Origin: Planctomycetota bacterium
Lineage (GTDB): Bacteria > Planctomycetota > UBA1135 > GCA-002686595
Length of the DNA stretch: 64,000 nucleotides
Reading direction: 5' to 3'
NCBI GenBank assembly: GCA_028823345.1
Contig: JAPKBR010000004.1
Span: forward strand, 1-64,000
A program made the position numbers and the translations under genes. Positions 17,646 through 27,922 of the stretch are shown here, piece after piece. Position 1 is the first letter of the stretch. Each line of letters starts with the position of its first letter. The notes under the pieces were generated by a model. The model did no database searches. It was not told the origin of the DNA and worked only from the letters and a program-made list of their open reading frames with translations.

Positions 17646-19046
17646 CTAAGCGAGCCAGGCACGCATCACACGACCGGAAACATCGGTCAGGCGATAGTCA
17701 CGGCCCTGGAATCGGAAGGTCATGCGCTCGTGCTCGATCCCTAGGAGGTGCAGCATCGTCGCGTGCAGGTCGTGAACATGAACCGGGTCCTTGACCGCGG
17801 CGTAGCCCAGCTCGTCCGTCCCTCCGTAGGACATACCACCTTGGATGCCGCCGCCTGCCATCCAAGAGGAGAAGCCCTTGATGTGGTGGTCGCGCCCGTC
17901 TCCTTGGCCCATAGGAGTCCTTCCAAACTCGCCTCCCCAGAGGACCAAGGTGTCTTCGAGCATACCGCGTCGGTCGAGATCGGTGAGAAGCGCCCCCGTG
18001 GCCTGGTCGACCTCCTTGGCTGTGATCTCCATGCTTCGCTTCACGCCACCATGGTGGTCCCAACCGCGGTGGTAGAGCTGGATGAAGCGCACTCCTCGCT
18101 CTGCGAGCCTGCGCGCCAAGAGGCAGTTTGCGGCATAGGTCCCGTCGCTGCCACGGGTGCCATAGAGCTCGAAGGTTTCCTCGGTCTCATCCGAAAGATC
18201 CACAAGGTCCGGCACGCTTGTCTGCATGCGGTAGGCCAGTTCGTACTGGGCAAGGCGTGTGTCGATCTCCGGATCCGGGGCCCGCTCGTTCTCCTTGGTG
18301 TTCAGACGCGCAATTGCGTCAACCAGGCGACGCTGTCCCTCGAGCGCCCCTGCATCAGGGCTCGAGACATAGTGGACGGGCTCGCCCTGACTCTTGAGGT
18401 GAACGCCCTGGTGTCGGCCGGGCAAGAACCCTGCGCTCCACTGGCGCGCTGCAATCGGCTGGCTTTGACCACCCTTACCCACCGAAGTTAGAACCACATA
18501 GCCCGGCAGGTCCTCGGTATCGACGCCCAGACCCCAAGTCGCCCAGGAGCCCATGCTCGGTCTGCCCGAAAGACCCGAGCCCGTGTTCATCATCGTGTGG
18601 GCCGGGTCGTGGTTGATGTCGTCGGTATGCATCGAGCGCACGATGCAGAGTTTGTCCGCGTGTCCGCCGATCTTCGGGAAGAGCGTGCAAATCTGCTGGC
18701 CAGATTCGCCGTAGTGGGCAAAGGGGTGCTGGGGGCCAAAGCACTTGAGCGCCGCACCTTGAAGCTGGGCGAGTTGCTGTCCCTTCGTGAAGGACTCAGG
18801 CATGGGCTCGCCGTGCAGCCGCGCGAGCTCTGGCTTGTAATCGAACGTCTCAAGATGTGACGGGCCGCCCGCCATGCAGAGGTGGATCACGCGTCGCGCA
18901 CGGGGCAGGTGGTGCAACGAGCCGAGGCTCCCGCCGGAGGCCGCCTGGGCGTCGCGCCCCATGATCGAGGAGAGCGCCCCGGTGAGGACCCCTGCGCCAG
19001 CTTGACCGAAGAATCCGCGGCGGGTGATGAAGTTGGCGGGGTTCAT
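17646..19046 (-). CDS. DUF1501 family Tat-exported protein
   Basis: The 466-residue protein begins with a twin-arginine signal (FITRRGFFGQAGAGV) and is therefore predicted to be exported folded. The mature part has the DUF1501 sulfatase/phosphatase-like features: VIHLCMAGGPSHLETFDYKP, VRSMHTDDINHDPA, LYHRGWDHHGG and VLWGGEFGRTPMGQG with GRDHH. The His/Asp-rich segments suggest a metal-dependent hydrolase fold. Biochemical function is unestablished for the family. Its ATG overlaps the stop of the upstream PSD1 gene by one base, so the two are coupled, a standard pairing in planctomycetes. Confidence 0.93.
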   Translation of the reverse strand: MNPANFITRRGFFGQAGAGVLTGALSSIMGRDAQAASGGSLGSLHHLPRARRVIHLCMAGGPSHLETFDYKPELARLHGEPMPESFTKGQQLAQLQGAALKCFGPQHPFAHYGESGQQICTLFPKIGGHADKLCIVRSMHTDDINHDPAHTMMNTGSGLSGRPSMGSWATWGLGVDTEDLPGYVVLTSVGKGGQSQPIAARQWSAGFLPGRHQGVHLKSQGEPVHYVSSPDAGALEGQRRLVDAIARLNTKENERAPDPEIDTRLAQYELAYRMQTSVPDLVDLSDETEETFELYGTRGSDGTYAANCLLARRLAERGVRFIQLYHRGWDHHGGVKRSMEITAKEVDQATGALLTDLDRRGMLEDTLVLWGGEFGRTPMGQGDGRDHHIKGFSSWMAGGGIQGGMSYGGTDELGYAAVKDPVHVHDLHATMLHLLGIEHERMTFRFQGRDYRLTDVSGRVMRAWLA

Positions 19047-22000
19047 TAGCTCCTCGTCACCGTCTCGTGGAGATTTAGGACGAGGCGTGCGACCTGAGTC
19101 CAGGCAGCCAGCTCGGCAGGCGCAAGGTCAGCGGGGACAGGACGCTCCCCCTTTGAAAGGAGGGCACTCGCTGCCGCGTCGTCAGTGGAGAAGCGCGCGC
19201 GTTCGTCGGCCAGGAGGGAAAGGGCCTCCTTGAGCTCACTTGCGCTCGCAGGCCGCGCAAGTACACGCTGCCAGATGTGATGCACGCCCTGCTCGTCGGA
19301 CTCGTCAGCTAAGGATCGCGCCGGCTCCTCGGCAAGGGTGCGGGCTGCCTCGACGAAGGTAGGGTCGTTCAGGAGAACCAACGCTTGCTGTGGCGTGTTC
19401 GAACGGTTGCGTCGGGCGCACGATTCCTCCCGCGAGGGAGCGTCGAAGGCGTCCATGGCCGGGTGGAGGAATGTGCGGCACCAAAAGGTGTAAAGCCCAC
19501 GCCGATAGAGATCATCGCCCTGCTGCCAAGTTCTCATAGGAAAATTGAGCTCACGCCAGTGACCGGCTGGTTGGTAGGGCTTCACGCTCTTGCCTCCGAT
19601 GGTCGAGGTCATGAGGCCGCTCGCGGCCAACGCCCCATCACGCAGGAACTCGGCGTCATGGCGCCACCGTCCCTGACGAGCGAGGAGTTCGTTATAGGGA
19701 TCACGTTCATTCAGGTCAGCGCGAGCGCCGGAGCGCTGGCGGTAGGTGTTTGATTCAACGATCGTGCGTACGAGGTGTTTCACATTCCAGCCGCTCTCAA
19801 TGAACTCCGCGCTCAGCCAGTCGAGCAGCTCCGGGTGAGTCGGGCGCGCCCCCTGGTTCCCGAGATCGTCCGGGGTGCGTGCGATGCCCTCACCGAAGAG
19901 GAGTTTCCAGATCCGGTTGGTAAAGGCGCGGGCCACGAGCGGGTTGGCCTCCGAGACGGCCCAACGCCCGAGATCTAAGCGGTCCGCGCGCTCCGCGCCC
20001 AAGGCTTCACCCTGGGGCAGGAAGGCCGGGACTCCCGGGAGGACAACCTCGCCGCTGTCGTCCATCCAGTTCCCACGCGGAAGGACCTTCACCTCGCGCG
20101 GCTTGACGGAAACCGTAGCGAGCATCTCCGGCAGGGAATCCTTAAAGGATGTGTGGGCGACCTCTGCCTCGGCGATCGCGCTGCGCGTCACGCTTAGGCT
20201 TGGCGAGATCTCCCGGTAGTAGGCACGAAGGAGCCGGGTCTGCTCTTCCGTCCGAGCCTCGGCCTTGGTGAGCACCACGTCTCGTACGGACCCCAAGGCA
20301 CTTCCGAAGGCGAGCGAGGGGGTGTCTGTCTCAACACCCGCCTCGTCCCAGTGGGCGAGCCCGCCGAACTGGGTGTAGGCCATCCCATCCACCGAGCGTC
20401 CGGGACCAAGCCCAACAAGGGCTGGGTCGACCTCGAGCCGCACCCACTCACCGATGACGGGGAGCGCGCCCATTTGCCTGTGCCCGTCCTTGTCAGTGCC
20501 GACTCCGCCGAAGCTAATCTTGTCCTCTCCCCAGACCGCGCGGTGGTCCCACGTGCCGTCCACGTGGAACTGGAGCATCAACTGCTTGGGCGGGTTCGCA
20601 GGGTCCAGGTGAACCCAGGCGTAGAAGCGGTCGCCCTCCGTGAGCGCAATGCGCTTTTCCGCGAAGTGGAAGAAGTGCTGGACGATCGCGCCGCCTGTCT
20701 GCCTGCGCGAGTGTTCGCCAGAGCGCACAGGCGCCCCGTCCGCCTCTCCGACGAAGGTCCAGGCGCCTTCCGTCTTGCCGCCGTTGGATTGGACGTCGTC
20801 TACCCACGCGACGGAGTTACGGACTCCGTTGTCCGCCTCGGAGGCCGCCCCTAACTCCCAAGTGGCTTGCTCTAGGGTGAGCTCCGGGTCGTCCCGGTCG
20901 AGCTCACCCTTCAAGCGTTCGGCCGTGGCGAAGAGGCCCGCAAGCTCGATCTCCTGTTCGGGGGAAGCCACCTTCATCTGGGGCGGAACGGCGCCGACCC
21001 CTGCGAAGACGCCGACCTCATCGATGTCTGCAAAGTAGGCAGAGAGCCGGTAGAAATCCTTCGTCGCGTAGGGGTCGAACTTATGGTCGTGGCACTCTGC
21101 GCATCCCACGGTCGACCCGAGCCAAACGGTGGAGAAGTTGCGCACACGGTCGGCGGCGTACTTGAGAAGGTACTCCTTCGCTTGTGAGCCGCCCTCGAAA
21201 GTCACCATGTTCAGCCGGTTGTAGCCCGCCGCCACCTTGTTGGACATGGTGGGCTCATCGTAGAGGTCACCACCAAGTTGATCGAGGGTGAACTCATTGA
21301 AGGGCTTGTTCTCGTTGAAAGAACGGATCACATAGTCCCGATAAGGCCACATGCCCCACTCTTGGTCGCCGTGGTATCCGACGGTGTCTGCGTAGCGCAC
21401 GAGATCGAGCCAATGCTGGGCCATGCGCTCGCCATAGTGTGGAGAGCCGAGCAGTTCGTCGATGTAGGCGGCCTCATCGAACGTTCCGCCGACGAAGTCC
21501 GCCACAGCGTCAGGGTCTGCGGGAAGGCCGGTGATATCAACGGAGAGTCGGCGCGCGAGGGTACGGGTGTCGGCAGGTGGCGAAGGCACAGTGCCCTCGG
21601 CTTCAAGGCGTGCCAGCACAAACCGGTCGATGGGGTTCCGCACCCACGCCTCGTCCTGAACCACGGGGGGCTCGGGGCGCGTCGGCCGACTCCACGCCCA
21701 GTGCCCCTCATACTCTGCTCCCTCGGCGATCCAACGCCGGATCGTCTCGATCTCTCCCGACTCCAGGCTGTGCCTGAACTCAGTGGGCGGCATCCGGAAC
21801 TCGGGGTCCTCATCGGTGATACGCAGGAAGAGCTCGCTCTTCAAGGGCTCGCCGGGAGTGATCACATAGGCCTCGCCCCGTTGAGAGAAGAGCTCCTCCT
21901 CCAAGTCGAGGCGCAGCTTGGCCTTGCGCTTGTTCGTGTCCGGCCCGTGGCACTCGAAGCAGTTGTCCGAGAGGATCGGGCGCACATCGCGACCGAAGCT

Positions 22001-22063
22001 CACCGGGGGATCCCCGGTGGGCGTCATGGCTAAGAGCAAGAAGAGTGCGTGAAACGGTTCCAT
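19046..22063 (-). CDS. PSD1/PSCyt1 domain protein (cytochrome c motif, DUF1549, DUF1553)
   Basis: The protein has 1005 residues from the ATG at 22063, which has GGAG 7 nt upstream and a TATCAT further up. A short signal peptide leads to a planctomycete cytochrome c domain with the heme site CFECHG (Cys35, Cys38, His39). DUF1549 follows (NPIDRFVLARLE, WLDLVRYADTVGYHG) with a second AECHDH motif, then a concanavalin-like middle part. DUF1553 closes the protein (FTNRIWKLLFGEGIARTPDDLG). It is probably a periplasmic electron-transfer or binding protein working with the coupled DUF1501 protein. The longer frame to 22189 gives no signal peptide at its start and is rejected. Confidence 0.93.
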   Translation of the reverse strand: MEPFHALFLLLAMTPTGDPPVSFGRDVRPILSDNCFECHGPDTNKRKAKLRLDLEEELFSQRGEAYVITPGEPLKSELFLRITDEDPEFRMPPTEFRHSLESGEIETIRRWIAEGAEYEGHWAWSRPTRPEPPVVQDEAWVRNPIDRFVLARLEAEGTVPSPPADTRTLARRLSVDITGLPADPDAVADFVGGTFDEAAYIDELLGSPHYGERMAQHWLDLVRYADTVGYHGDQEWGMWPYRDYVIRSFNENKPFNEFTLDQLGGDLYDEPTMSNKVAAGYNRLNMVTFEGGSQAKEYLLKYAADRVRNFSTVWLGSTVGCAECHDHKFDPYATKDFYRLSAYFADIDEVGVFAGVGAVPPQMKVASPEQEIELAGLFATAERLKGELDRDDPELTLEQATWELGAASEADNGVRNSVAWVDDVQSNGGKTEGAWTFVGEADGAPVRSGEHSRRQTGGAIVQHFFHFAEKRIALTEGDRFYAWVHLDPANPPKQLMLQFHVDGTWDHRAVWGEDKISFGGVGTDKDGHRQMGALPVIGEWVRLEVDPALVGLGPGRSVDGMAYTQFGGLAHWDEAGVETDTPSLAFGSALGSVRDVVLTKAEARTEEQTRLLRAYYREISPSLSVTRSAIAEAEVAHTSFKDSLPEMLATVSVKPREVKVLPRGNWMDDSGEVVLPGVPAFLPQGEALGAERADRLDLGRWAVSEANPLVARAFTNRIWKLLFGEGIARTPDDLGNQGARPTHPELLDWLSAEFIESGWNVKHLVRTIVESNTYRQRSGARADLNERDPYNELLARQGRWRHDAEFLRDGALAASGLMTSTIGGKSVKPYQPAGHWRELNFPMRTWQQGDDLYRRGLYTFWCRTFLHPAMDAFDAPSREESCARRNRSNTPQQALVLLNDPTFVEAARTLAEEPARSLADESDEQGVHHIWQRVLARPASASELKEALSLLADERARFSTDDAAASALLSKGERPVPADLAPAELAAWTQVARLVLNLHETVTRS

Positions 22064-22250
22064 GGGAGAACTCCGAGTCCTCATGATAGCACCCGAACAC
22101 CGGAGTGCCGGCACGCCTACGAGATCCATGGAAATCGTCCGCGCTAACAGCTCCGAGAAGCACGAGGGCGTCCTCACAAAGCGCCCCATCCGAGAGGTGC
22201 CCCATCAAGGCGGACTGGGGCTCCTCCGCCCCGGTCATAAAGCCCTCTCC

Positions 22251-23777
22251 CTAGGTGAGCAAGTCCATGCTCGACTTTGCCCAGGAGAGCAAGGGCGAGA
22301 AGAAGAGTCCGTACCAGACCGTCAGGAAAGCCATCACCACCAGGAAAACCGCCATGGGCAGTTGGGGCGCGGGCTTGGGCGCGTCTGATTCCTCAAGGAA
22401 CAGGGTACGCACCACGCGCATGTAGTAATAAAGGCTGATCACGGAGTTGAGTCCCAAGCAAACCGCCAACCAACCGAGCTGCATTCCCTCGGCGGGAGAC
22501 ATGGCCGCATAGAGCAACTGCAACTTGCCCGTGAAACCCACCATCGGGGGGATGCCAGTCAAGCTCACCAAGAAGATCACCATGGGCACGGTGATCATCG
22601 GCGCCTTGGGGCCCATGCCGCGCAGGGATTCCAGGGTCTCGCGGCCGGTGACTCCGCTGAAGTACAGCAAGAAGCCAAAGGCGCCCAGGTTCATGAAGTA
22701 GTAGGCCGCCAGGTAGAACATGGATGCCTCCATGCCGGTCTGGGTCATGGCTGCAATTCCCACCAACACATAACCCGCATGGGCTACGGAGGAATAGGCC
22801 AACATTCGCTTGATGCTGGTTTGGCGCAAGGCCGCCAAGTTGCCGAGAGTCATGGTTAGCGCCGCCACCAGGGCCAACACCATGCCAATCTCGTGGCGAT
22901 AGGCTGCCACCAATTCACCCACGTCGGGGGCCACGAAGAGCACACCGAAGAAGCGCATGAGTGCGCCGAAACCGCCCGCCTTCGAGGCGACCGCAAGGAA
23001 GGTTGTCACCGGAGTGGGCGAACCCTCATAAACATCCGGTGCCCAGAAGTGGAATGGGGCAGCAGAAATCTTGTACGAGAATCCGCCAAGGATCAGGATC
23101 ATGGCAAGAGCGATCATGCCTGGACTTTGCTCAAGAGCAATAGCCAAGCTCCGAGCGACTCCTTCGCCAATGGGATCCACCGCCAGTGCCCCGGACATGA
23201 CCCGCAGGTCAAGGGTGCCGGTTGCCGCGTAGAGCAAACTGATGCCAAACACCATTACGCCCGCTGACAATCCCCCGAAGACCACGTACTTCATAGAGGC
23301 TTCCGCAGAGCGCTTTTCGCCCTTGTGGAAACCCGCCAAGCTGTAGCTCGCGAGGCTGGCCAATTCCAGGCCCAGCACCAGCAACAGCAGGTTGTAGGTG
23401 CTCACCATGAAGAAGATGCCGATCGCAGCGCTGACCAACAGGAAGTAGTACTCGCCAATACGATGACGGCGCTCGCGGCGGTCAAGCATCACAAACGCAA
23501 TGCAAACCACGGTGGAGGCGCAGGTGAAGAGCTTGAAGAACCCTCCGAAGTTGTCGATGGCAACCAAGGCGAAAGCCGTGTCCTGGGTCCCGTGGGCCCC
23601 GATCAACTGCAGCGCAGCCGCGCCGAGGCCAACTATTCCGATGGCCCCCAGGCGCCAGGAATCGCGCTCTTTCCAGATGAGATCCATCATCAGGATCACA
23701 AGCGCGGTGGCCACGAGAGTCAGCTCGGGACTCAGTAGGCTAAGGCCATGAAGGTGAAGATCTTGGAGGGCAAACAT
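22251..23777 (-). CDS. nuoN: NADH-quinone oxidoreductase subunit N
   Basis: This 508-residue antiporter-like membrane subunit of complex I is the last gene of the nuo operon. It has about 14 hydrophobic helices. Family signatures include LLVLGLELASLASYSLAG and FSYKISAAPFHFWAPDVYEG, which holds the pumping-channel lysine, and the LAYSSVAHAGYVLVG helix. It lies in the membrane arm next to NuoM and contributes one proton channel. It ends 187 bp before the PSD1 start. Confidence 0.97.
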   Translation of the reverse strand: MFALQDLHLHGLSLLSPELTLVATALVILMMDLIWKERDSWRLGAIGIVGLGAAALQLIGAHGTQDTAFALVAIDNFGGFFKLFTCASTVVCIAFVMLDRRERRHRIGEYYFLLVSAAIGIFFMVSTYNLLLLVLGLELASLASYSLAGFHKGEKRSAEASMKYVVFGGLSAGVMVFGISLLYAATGTLDLRVMSGALAVDPIGEGVARSLAIALEQSPGMIALAMILILGGFSYKISAAPFHFWAPDVYEGSPTPVTTFLAVASKAGGFGALMRFFGVLFVAPDVGELVAAYRHEIGMVLALVAALTMTLGNLAALRQTSIKRMLAYSSVAHAGYVLVGIAAMTQTGMEASMFYLAAYYFMNLGAFGFLLYFSGVTGRETLESLRGMGPKAPMITVPMVIFLVSLTGIPPMVGFTGKLQLLYAAMSPAEGMQLGWLAVCLGLNSVISLYYYMRVVRTLFLEESDAPKPAPQLPMAVFLVVMAFLTVWYGLFFSPLLSWAKSSMDLLT

Positions 23778-23802
23778 CGGGTGGAATTCGGGTCGAGAAA
23801 AA

Positions 23803-25377
23803 TCAGCCGGCGAAAGTGAGGATCTGCATCAAGTCACTGATGCTGACCTCCATCCAGTCCAGGATGTACCAAGGGAAAATACCAAGCACGATGCAAAGGA
23901 CCAGCAGGGGCGCCAAGCTGAACACTTCGCGCGCACTGATATCCTTGAAGTCCGCGTACTTTTCGTTGAGCGTTCCAAGGAACACGCGCTGCAGGGCCCA
24001 CAAGATGTAGGCAGCAGTCATCACAATGCCGATGGTGGCGATCAGTGTCAGCCACTGGAACGGACCCCACATCCAGCCAGAAGCAATCGCCTCGTCAGTC
24101 CAACCCACTTGGGACTGGAAGGCACCGACCATAGTCAGCGCTTCGGACACAAAGCCCGCCATTCCAGGTAGTCCCAGGGAAGCAAAGAACGCGATGGTTG
24201 CCATGGCCCAGTAGCGAGGCATGGGTTGAGCCAAGCCGCCAAAGCCATTTAGATCGCGGTGATGTGCCCGGTCATAGACAACGCCCACCACGAGGAAACA
24301 GGCGGCCGAACTGATGCCGTGGGTGAACATCTGCAGAGCTGCACCGTTCATGCCCCATTCGGTCAAAGCGGCCATGCCAAGCAGCACAAAACCCATGTGA
24401 CTGACCGAGCTATAGGCCACCATTTTCTTGAAGTCGCTTTGGCCCAGGGCCACATAGGCCCCATAGACAATTGCGATCACTCCGAGGATACCCAGCACAT
24501 AGGCGAAGTCCTGGAACGCATCCGGCACAATCGGGAAGCAGCCGCGCAAGAGGCCATAGCCTCCGAGCTTCAACAGGATGCCCGCCAGGATCACGGAGAT
24601 CGGCGTGGGAGCCTGAACGTGAGCATCCGGGAGCCAGGTGTGGAACGGGAAGGCGGGAATCTTGATTGCAAAGGCAACAAAGAGGAACCAGAACACCCAG
24701 GTGGTGAAGCTCATGCCCAACAGTGCCGGGCCGGTGAAGCCACCCGCCTTGCCGATAGCCACCAACTCGGGAATCGAGAAGGTGCCCGCGTCCAAGCGCA
24801 GAGCGATCACGGCGATCAGCATCAGCACTGAACCAGCCAGTGTGTAGAGGAAGAACTTGATGGCCGCGTACTCGCGCTGGGGGCCGCCCCAGATGCCGAT
24901 CAAGAAGTACATGGGCAGCAGCATGATCTCCCAGTACACGTAGAACAGGAAGAAGTCCAAGCTGACGAATACGCCCAGGACCCCCAGTTCAAGCAGCAGC
25001 AGTAAGACGAAGTACGCCTTAGACAAGCGCGGCACGGTCTCACTGGCTGGCACGGCGATGAAGAACAAGATCGTGGTCAACCACAACAGGGGCATGGACA
25101 AACCGTCCACTCCAACCGAGTAGTTGATGCCAAGAGCCTTGATCCACTCGAAGTGCTGGACCATCTGGTAACCACTGACTGTCTTGTCAAACGTACCGAA
25201 GTACATCTGAGTCGCGAGAACCAGAGGGATAAAGGTGAAGACCCCCGCCGTGATTTTGATGGCACGGAGGTTCGACGCCGGCAGCAGAAGGACCACGCAC
25301 ATGCCGATCAACGGCAGGAAGGTGAGCCAACTCAGCAGAGTCGAGAGGTTGTCAGGGTTGGTGTTGAGTAGGTCCAT
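23803..25377 (-). CDS. nuoM: NADH-quinone oxidoreductase subunit M
   Basis: This 524-residue antiporter-like subunit of the complex I membrane arm has the two charged residues of its proton channel: Glu150 in YWEIMLLPMYFLIG and Lys239 in FAIKIPAFPFHTWLPDAH. It also has the MVAYSSVSHMGFVLLG helix. Length is typical. It starts 41 bp after the nuoL stop and is followed by nuoN after 25 bp. Confidence 0.97.
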   Translation of the reverse strand: MDLLNTNPDNLSTLLSWLTFLPLIGMCVVLLLPASNLRAIKITAGVFTFIPLVLATQMYFGTFDKTVSGYQMVQHFEWIKALGINYSVGVDGLSMPLLWLTTILFFIAVPASETVPRLSKAYFVLLLLLELGVLGVFVSLDFFLFYVYWEIMLLPMYFLIGIWGGPQREYAAIKFFLYTLAGSVLMLIAVIALRLDAGTFSIPELVAIGKAGGFTGPALLGMSFTTWVFWFLFVAFAIKIPAFPFHTWLPDAHVQAPTPISVILAGILLKLGGYGLLRGCFPIVPDAFQDFAYVLGILGVIAIVYGAYVALGQSDFKKMVAYSSVSHMGFVLLGMAALTEWGMNGAALQMFTHGISSAACFLVVGVVYDRAHHRDLNGFGGLAQPMPRYWAMATIAFFASLGLPGMAGFVSEALTMVGAFQSQVGWTDEAIASGWMWGPFQWLTLIATIGIVMTAAYILWALQRVFLGTLNEKYADFKDISAREVFSLAPLLVLCIVLGIFPWYILDWMEVSISDLMQILTFAG

Positions 25378-25418
25378 GGCTATTGGCCTTGGAGGGGGTG
25401 CTCAGGGGTGAGCGGGGA

Positions 25419-27614
25419 TCAAGTCAGGATGTGGAAGGCCGCCAAAAGGAGCGCCCCGCCCACTGCAAAGGAAACGTACTGTTGAATGCGGCCGGTTTGC
25501 AACAGGCGTGCAACCGAGCCCAGTGCCTGGGTGGTGTTACCCACCCAGTTGACTGCGCCATCGACAATGTTCTTGTCAATCCATGCGCAGAGGGTGCCAA
25601 GGCCCCGGCCCAATCGGCCGACTCCCAGCACCGTGCCGTCGATGATGTTCTCGTCAATCCACTTCTGGCCTTTGGCAAGGCCCATGGTTCCACGGATCAC
25701 GCTGCCGTTGACCGCTTCGTCGACGTAGTACTTGTCGCGCACCGCTTCGTAAACAAGTCCGAGCTTGCTGGTGATGCGCGCTGGATCGAGCTTCTTCAAG
25801 CCATAGATCCACAGGGCCGCAAAGAATCCCAGGGCAAGTACGCTCAGGGAAACGCCCACGGCCCACACATGGCCCGTGTGTGCGGTGTGCTCGGTGACGG
25901 CGATCATGTTCATGGATGTCAGATCCAAGGAGCCGCCACGCGATGTGACGTACATGGTCTGCCATTGAACTAGGTTCGTGAACCAGGTGCCGTTGTTGGA
26001 AAGGGGATCCCCTGCCAACCAGAAGTGGCCACCAAACATGCCCAAGGACGCCAGCCCAATCAGAGCGGCGGTCATGGGGATTGGAGACTCGTGGGCGTGA
26101 TCGTGAATGTGCTGATCCCGCGGCTCCCCGAAGAAGGTCAGGAAGATCAAGCGGAACATGTAGAAGGTGGTCAGCATCGCCGCGAGGGGCAAGGCCACCA
26201 GGGCAAAGACGTTGGCGCCACGCCATTGGGTCAAGGTGGAATCAATCACCGAGGCGATGATCCGGTCCTTGGAGTAATAGCCCGCAAACAACGGCATGCC
26301 CGCAATCGCCAGGGTGCAAATCAACATGCACATGAAGGTGATGGGCATCTTCTTGCGCAGCCCACCCATCTTCTGCATATCTTGCTCGTGGTGGCACCCA
26401 TGGATCACCGATCCAGCCGACAGGAAGAGGCACGCTTTGAAGAACGCGTGGGTCACCATGTGGAAGAGACCCGCCACAATGCCCAAGCCACCGGTACCTA
26501 TGGCCGCAACCATGAAACCGAGCTGACTGATGGTCGAGTAAGCCAACACTCCCTTGATGTCATTCACCGTGCAACCGATGGTTGCGGCGAACAGGGCGGT
26601 GAAGGCACCCACCGCGATCACGATCTGGAGAACCTCCGGCGACATCATCGGGAACATGCGCCCCAACAAGAACACGCCAGCAGCCACCATGGTCGCTGCG
26701 TGGATCATGGCCGACACGGGAGTCGGCCCTTCCATGGCGTCAGGTAGCCAGATGTGGAGGGGGAACTGGGCCGACTTGCCAACCGTGCCACCAAAAGTGA
26801 ACAGGCCGGCGACACTCATCCAGAAGGGATACTCGCCGTTGTTGGCCTCGACGATTTGACCGCCCATGGTCCAAAGATCAACAAAACGGAAGCTCGAAAT
26901 GACTCGCTCCCCTTCGATTGCGCCCTGGGCCAAAAGGTCGTTGTATTCCCTCGGCAAGAGGAAATAGAACATGGCCATTCCAAAGAACAGGCAGGTGTCC
27001 CCAACGCGAGTGGTCAAGAACGCCTTCTTGCAAGCGGCCGCCGCGTGCTTGATGCGCGGACTGTCCGGGTCCTGGGCAAAGTGCCCAATGAGCAGGTAGC
27101 TCATGAAGCCCATCAGTTCCCAGAACACAAACAGGAACAGGATGTTGTCGCTGAGGATCAGCCCCAACATCGCAAAGGTGAACAACGAAATGTTGGCGAA
27201 GAAGATGTGGTAGCGCCGATCTCCCGCCATGTACCCACTGGAGAACAGGTGCACCAGGAACGAAACCACGCCCACAACCATCAGCATGGCTGCCGCCAAT
27301 CCGTCATACAGAATGCCTGCGATCAGGTTCTGATCACCGGGCACATCCGAAGTGTTGTACAGCCAGCGGAAGACCGGACCATCAGCGGTCATGGCTGATT
27401 CGTTCCAGAACGGAGCGGGCCCCACATGCCCCATGGCGTGCACAAAGAACATATAGACCGTGATGCACATCACGATGAACATGCCCCCGAGCAGCATCCA
27501 GTCACCCTTGCGGGGCAGGTTGCGGCCAAAGAAGATCTGGACCACATACCCCAAGAGGGGGATCAGTGGCACTGCCAACAGCAGCAGGTAGTCGTTCGGG
27601 GTAAGAGTGTTCAT
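25419..27614 (-). CDS. nuoL: NADH-quinone oxidoreductase subunit L
   Basis: This is the distal membrane-arm subunit with the long lateral helix. At 731 residues it exceeds the 613 of E. coli, partly through a longer loop near residues 60-100 and a longer C-terminal part. Glu166 lies in FWELMGFMSYLLIG, and FPLHIWLPDAMEGPTPVSA and VLAYSTISQLGFMVAA are diagnostic. The C-terminal helix follows VGNTTQALGSVARLLQTG. It starts 5 bp after nuoK. Confidence 0.97.
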   Translation of the reverse strand: MNTLTPNDYLLLLAVPLIPLLGYVVQIFFGRNLPRKGDWMLLGGMFIVMCITVYMFFVHAMGHVGPAPFWNESAMTADGPVFRWLYNTSDVPGDQNLIAGILYDGLAAAMLMVVGVVSFLVHLFSSGYMAGDRRYHIFFANISLFTFAMLGLILSDNILFLFVFWELMGFMSYLLIGHFAQDPDSPRIKHAAAACKKAFLTTRVGDTCLFFGMAMFYFLLPREYNDLLAQGAIEGERVISSFRFVDLWTMGGQIVEANNGEYPFWMSVAGLFTFGGTVGKSAQFPLHIWLPDAMEGPTPVSAMIHAATMVAAGVFLLGRMFPMMSPEVLQIVIAVGAFTALFAATIGCTVNDIKGVLAYSTISQLGFMVAAIGTGGLGIVAGLFHMVTHAFFKACLFLSAGSVIHGCHHEQDMQKMGGLRKKMPITFMCMLICTLAIAGMPLFAGYYSKDRIIASVIDSTLTQWRGANVFALVALPLAAMLTTFYMFRLIFLTFFGEPRDQHIHDHAHESPIPMTAALIGLASLGMFGGHFWLAGDPLSNNGTWFTNLVQWQTMYVTSRGGSLDLTSMNMIAVTEHTAHTGHVWAVGVSLSVLALGFFAALWIYGLKKLDPARITSKLGLVYEAVRDKYYVDEAVNGSVIRGTMGLAKGQKWIDENIIDGTVLGVGRLGRGLGTLCAWIDKNIVDGAVNWVGNTTQALGSVARLLQTGRIQQYVSFAVGGALLLAAFHILT

Positions 27615-27619
27615 GGGGG

Positions 27620-27922
27620 CTAGTCGCGCAGCATGTCCGCATCACTGGGGCGGATACTCTGGAACAGGTGAAAGACGTTGAGCACGATCGCAAGGGCAAT
27701 CGCCGCTTCGGCCGCCGCCAGGATGATCACAAAGATGGCGAACATGCGCCCTTCGAGACCTCCGTTGCCAAAGCGGTTGATGGCAACGAAATTGATGTTG
27801 GCCGCGTTTAGAATCATCTCGATGCCCATCAGGACATAGAGGATGTTCCGGCGACTGATAATGCAGACGATGCCCAGCACAAACAGTACTCCGGCAACTC
27901 CCATGTAAGCTTCAACGCCCAT
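27620..27922 (-). CDS. nuoK: NADH-quinone oxidoreductase subunit K
   Basis: This three-helix subunit of the complex I membrane arm has the expected 100 residues. The pattern GIEMILNAANINFVAI carries the conserved membrane glutamate, and AAAEAAIALAIVLNVF the second one. It overlaps the stop of nuoJ by one base, indicating coupled translation. Confidence 0.97.
   Translation of the reverse strand: MGVEAYMGVAGVLFVLGIVCIISRRNILYVLMGIEMILNAANINFVAINRFGNGGLEGRMFAIFVIILAAAEAAIALAIVLNVFHLFQSIRPSDADMLRD

Noticed and set aside
17748-18491. Plus-strand frame of 247 codons
   Set aside because: It is antisense to the DUF1501 gene, whose motifs are unambiguous.
21278-22033. Plus-strand frame of 251 codons
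   Set aside because: It is antisense to the PSD1 gene.
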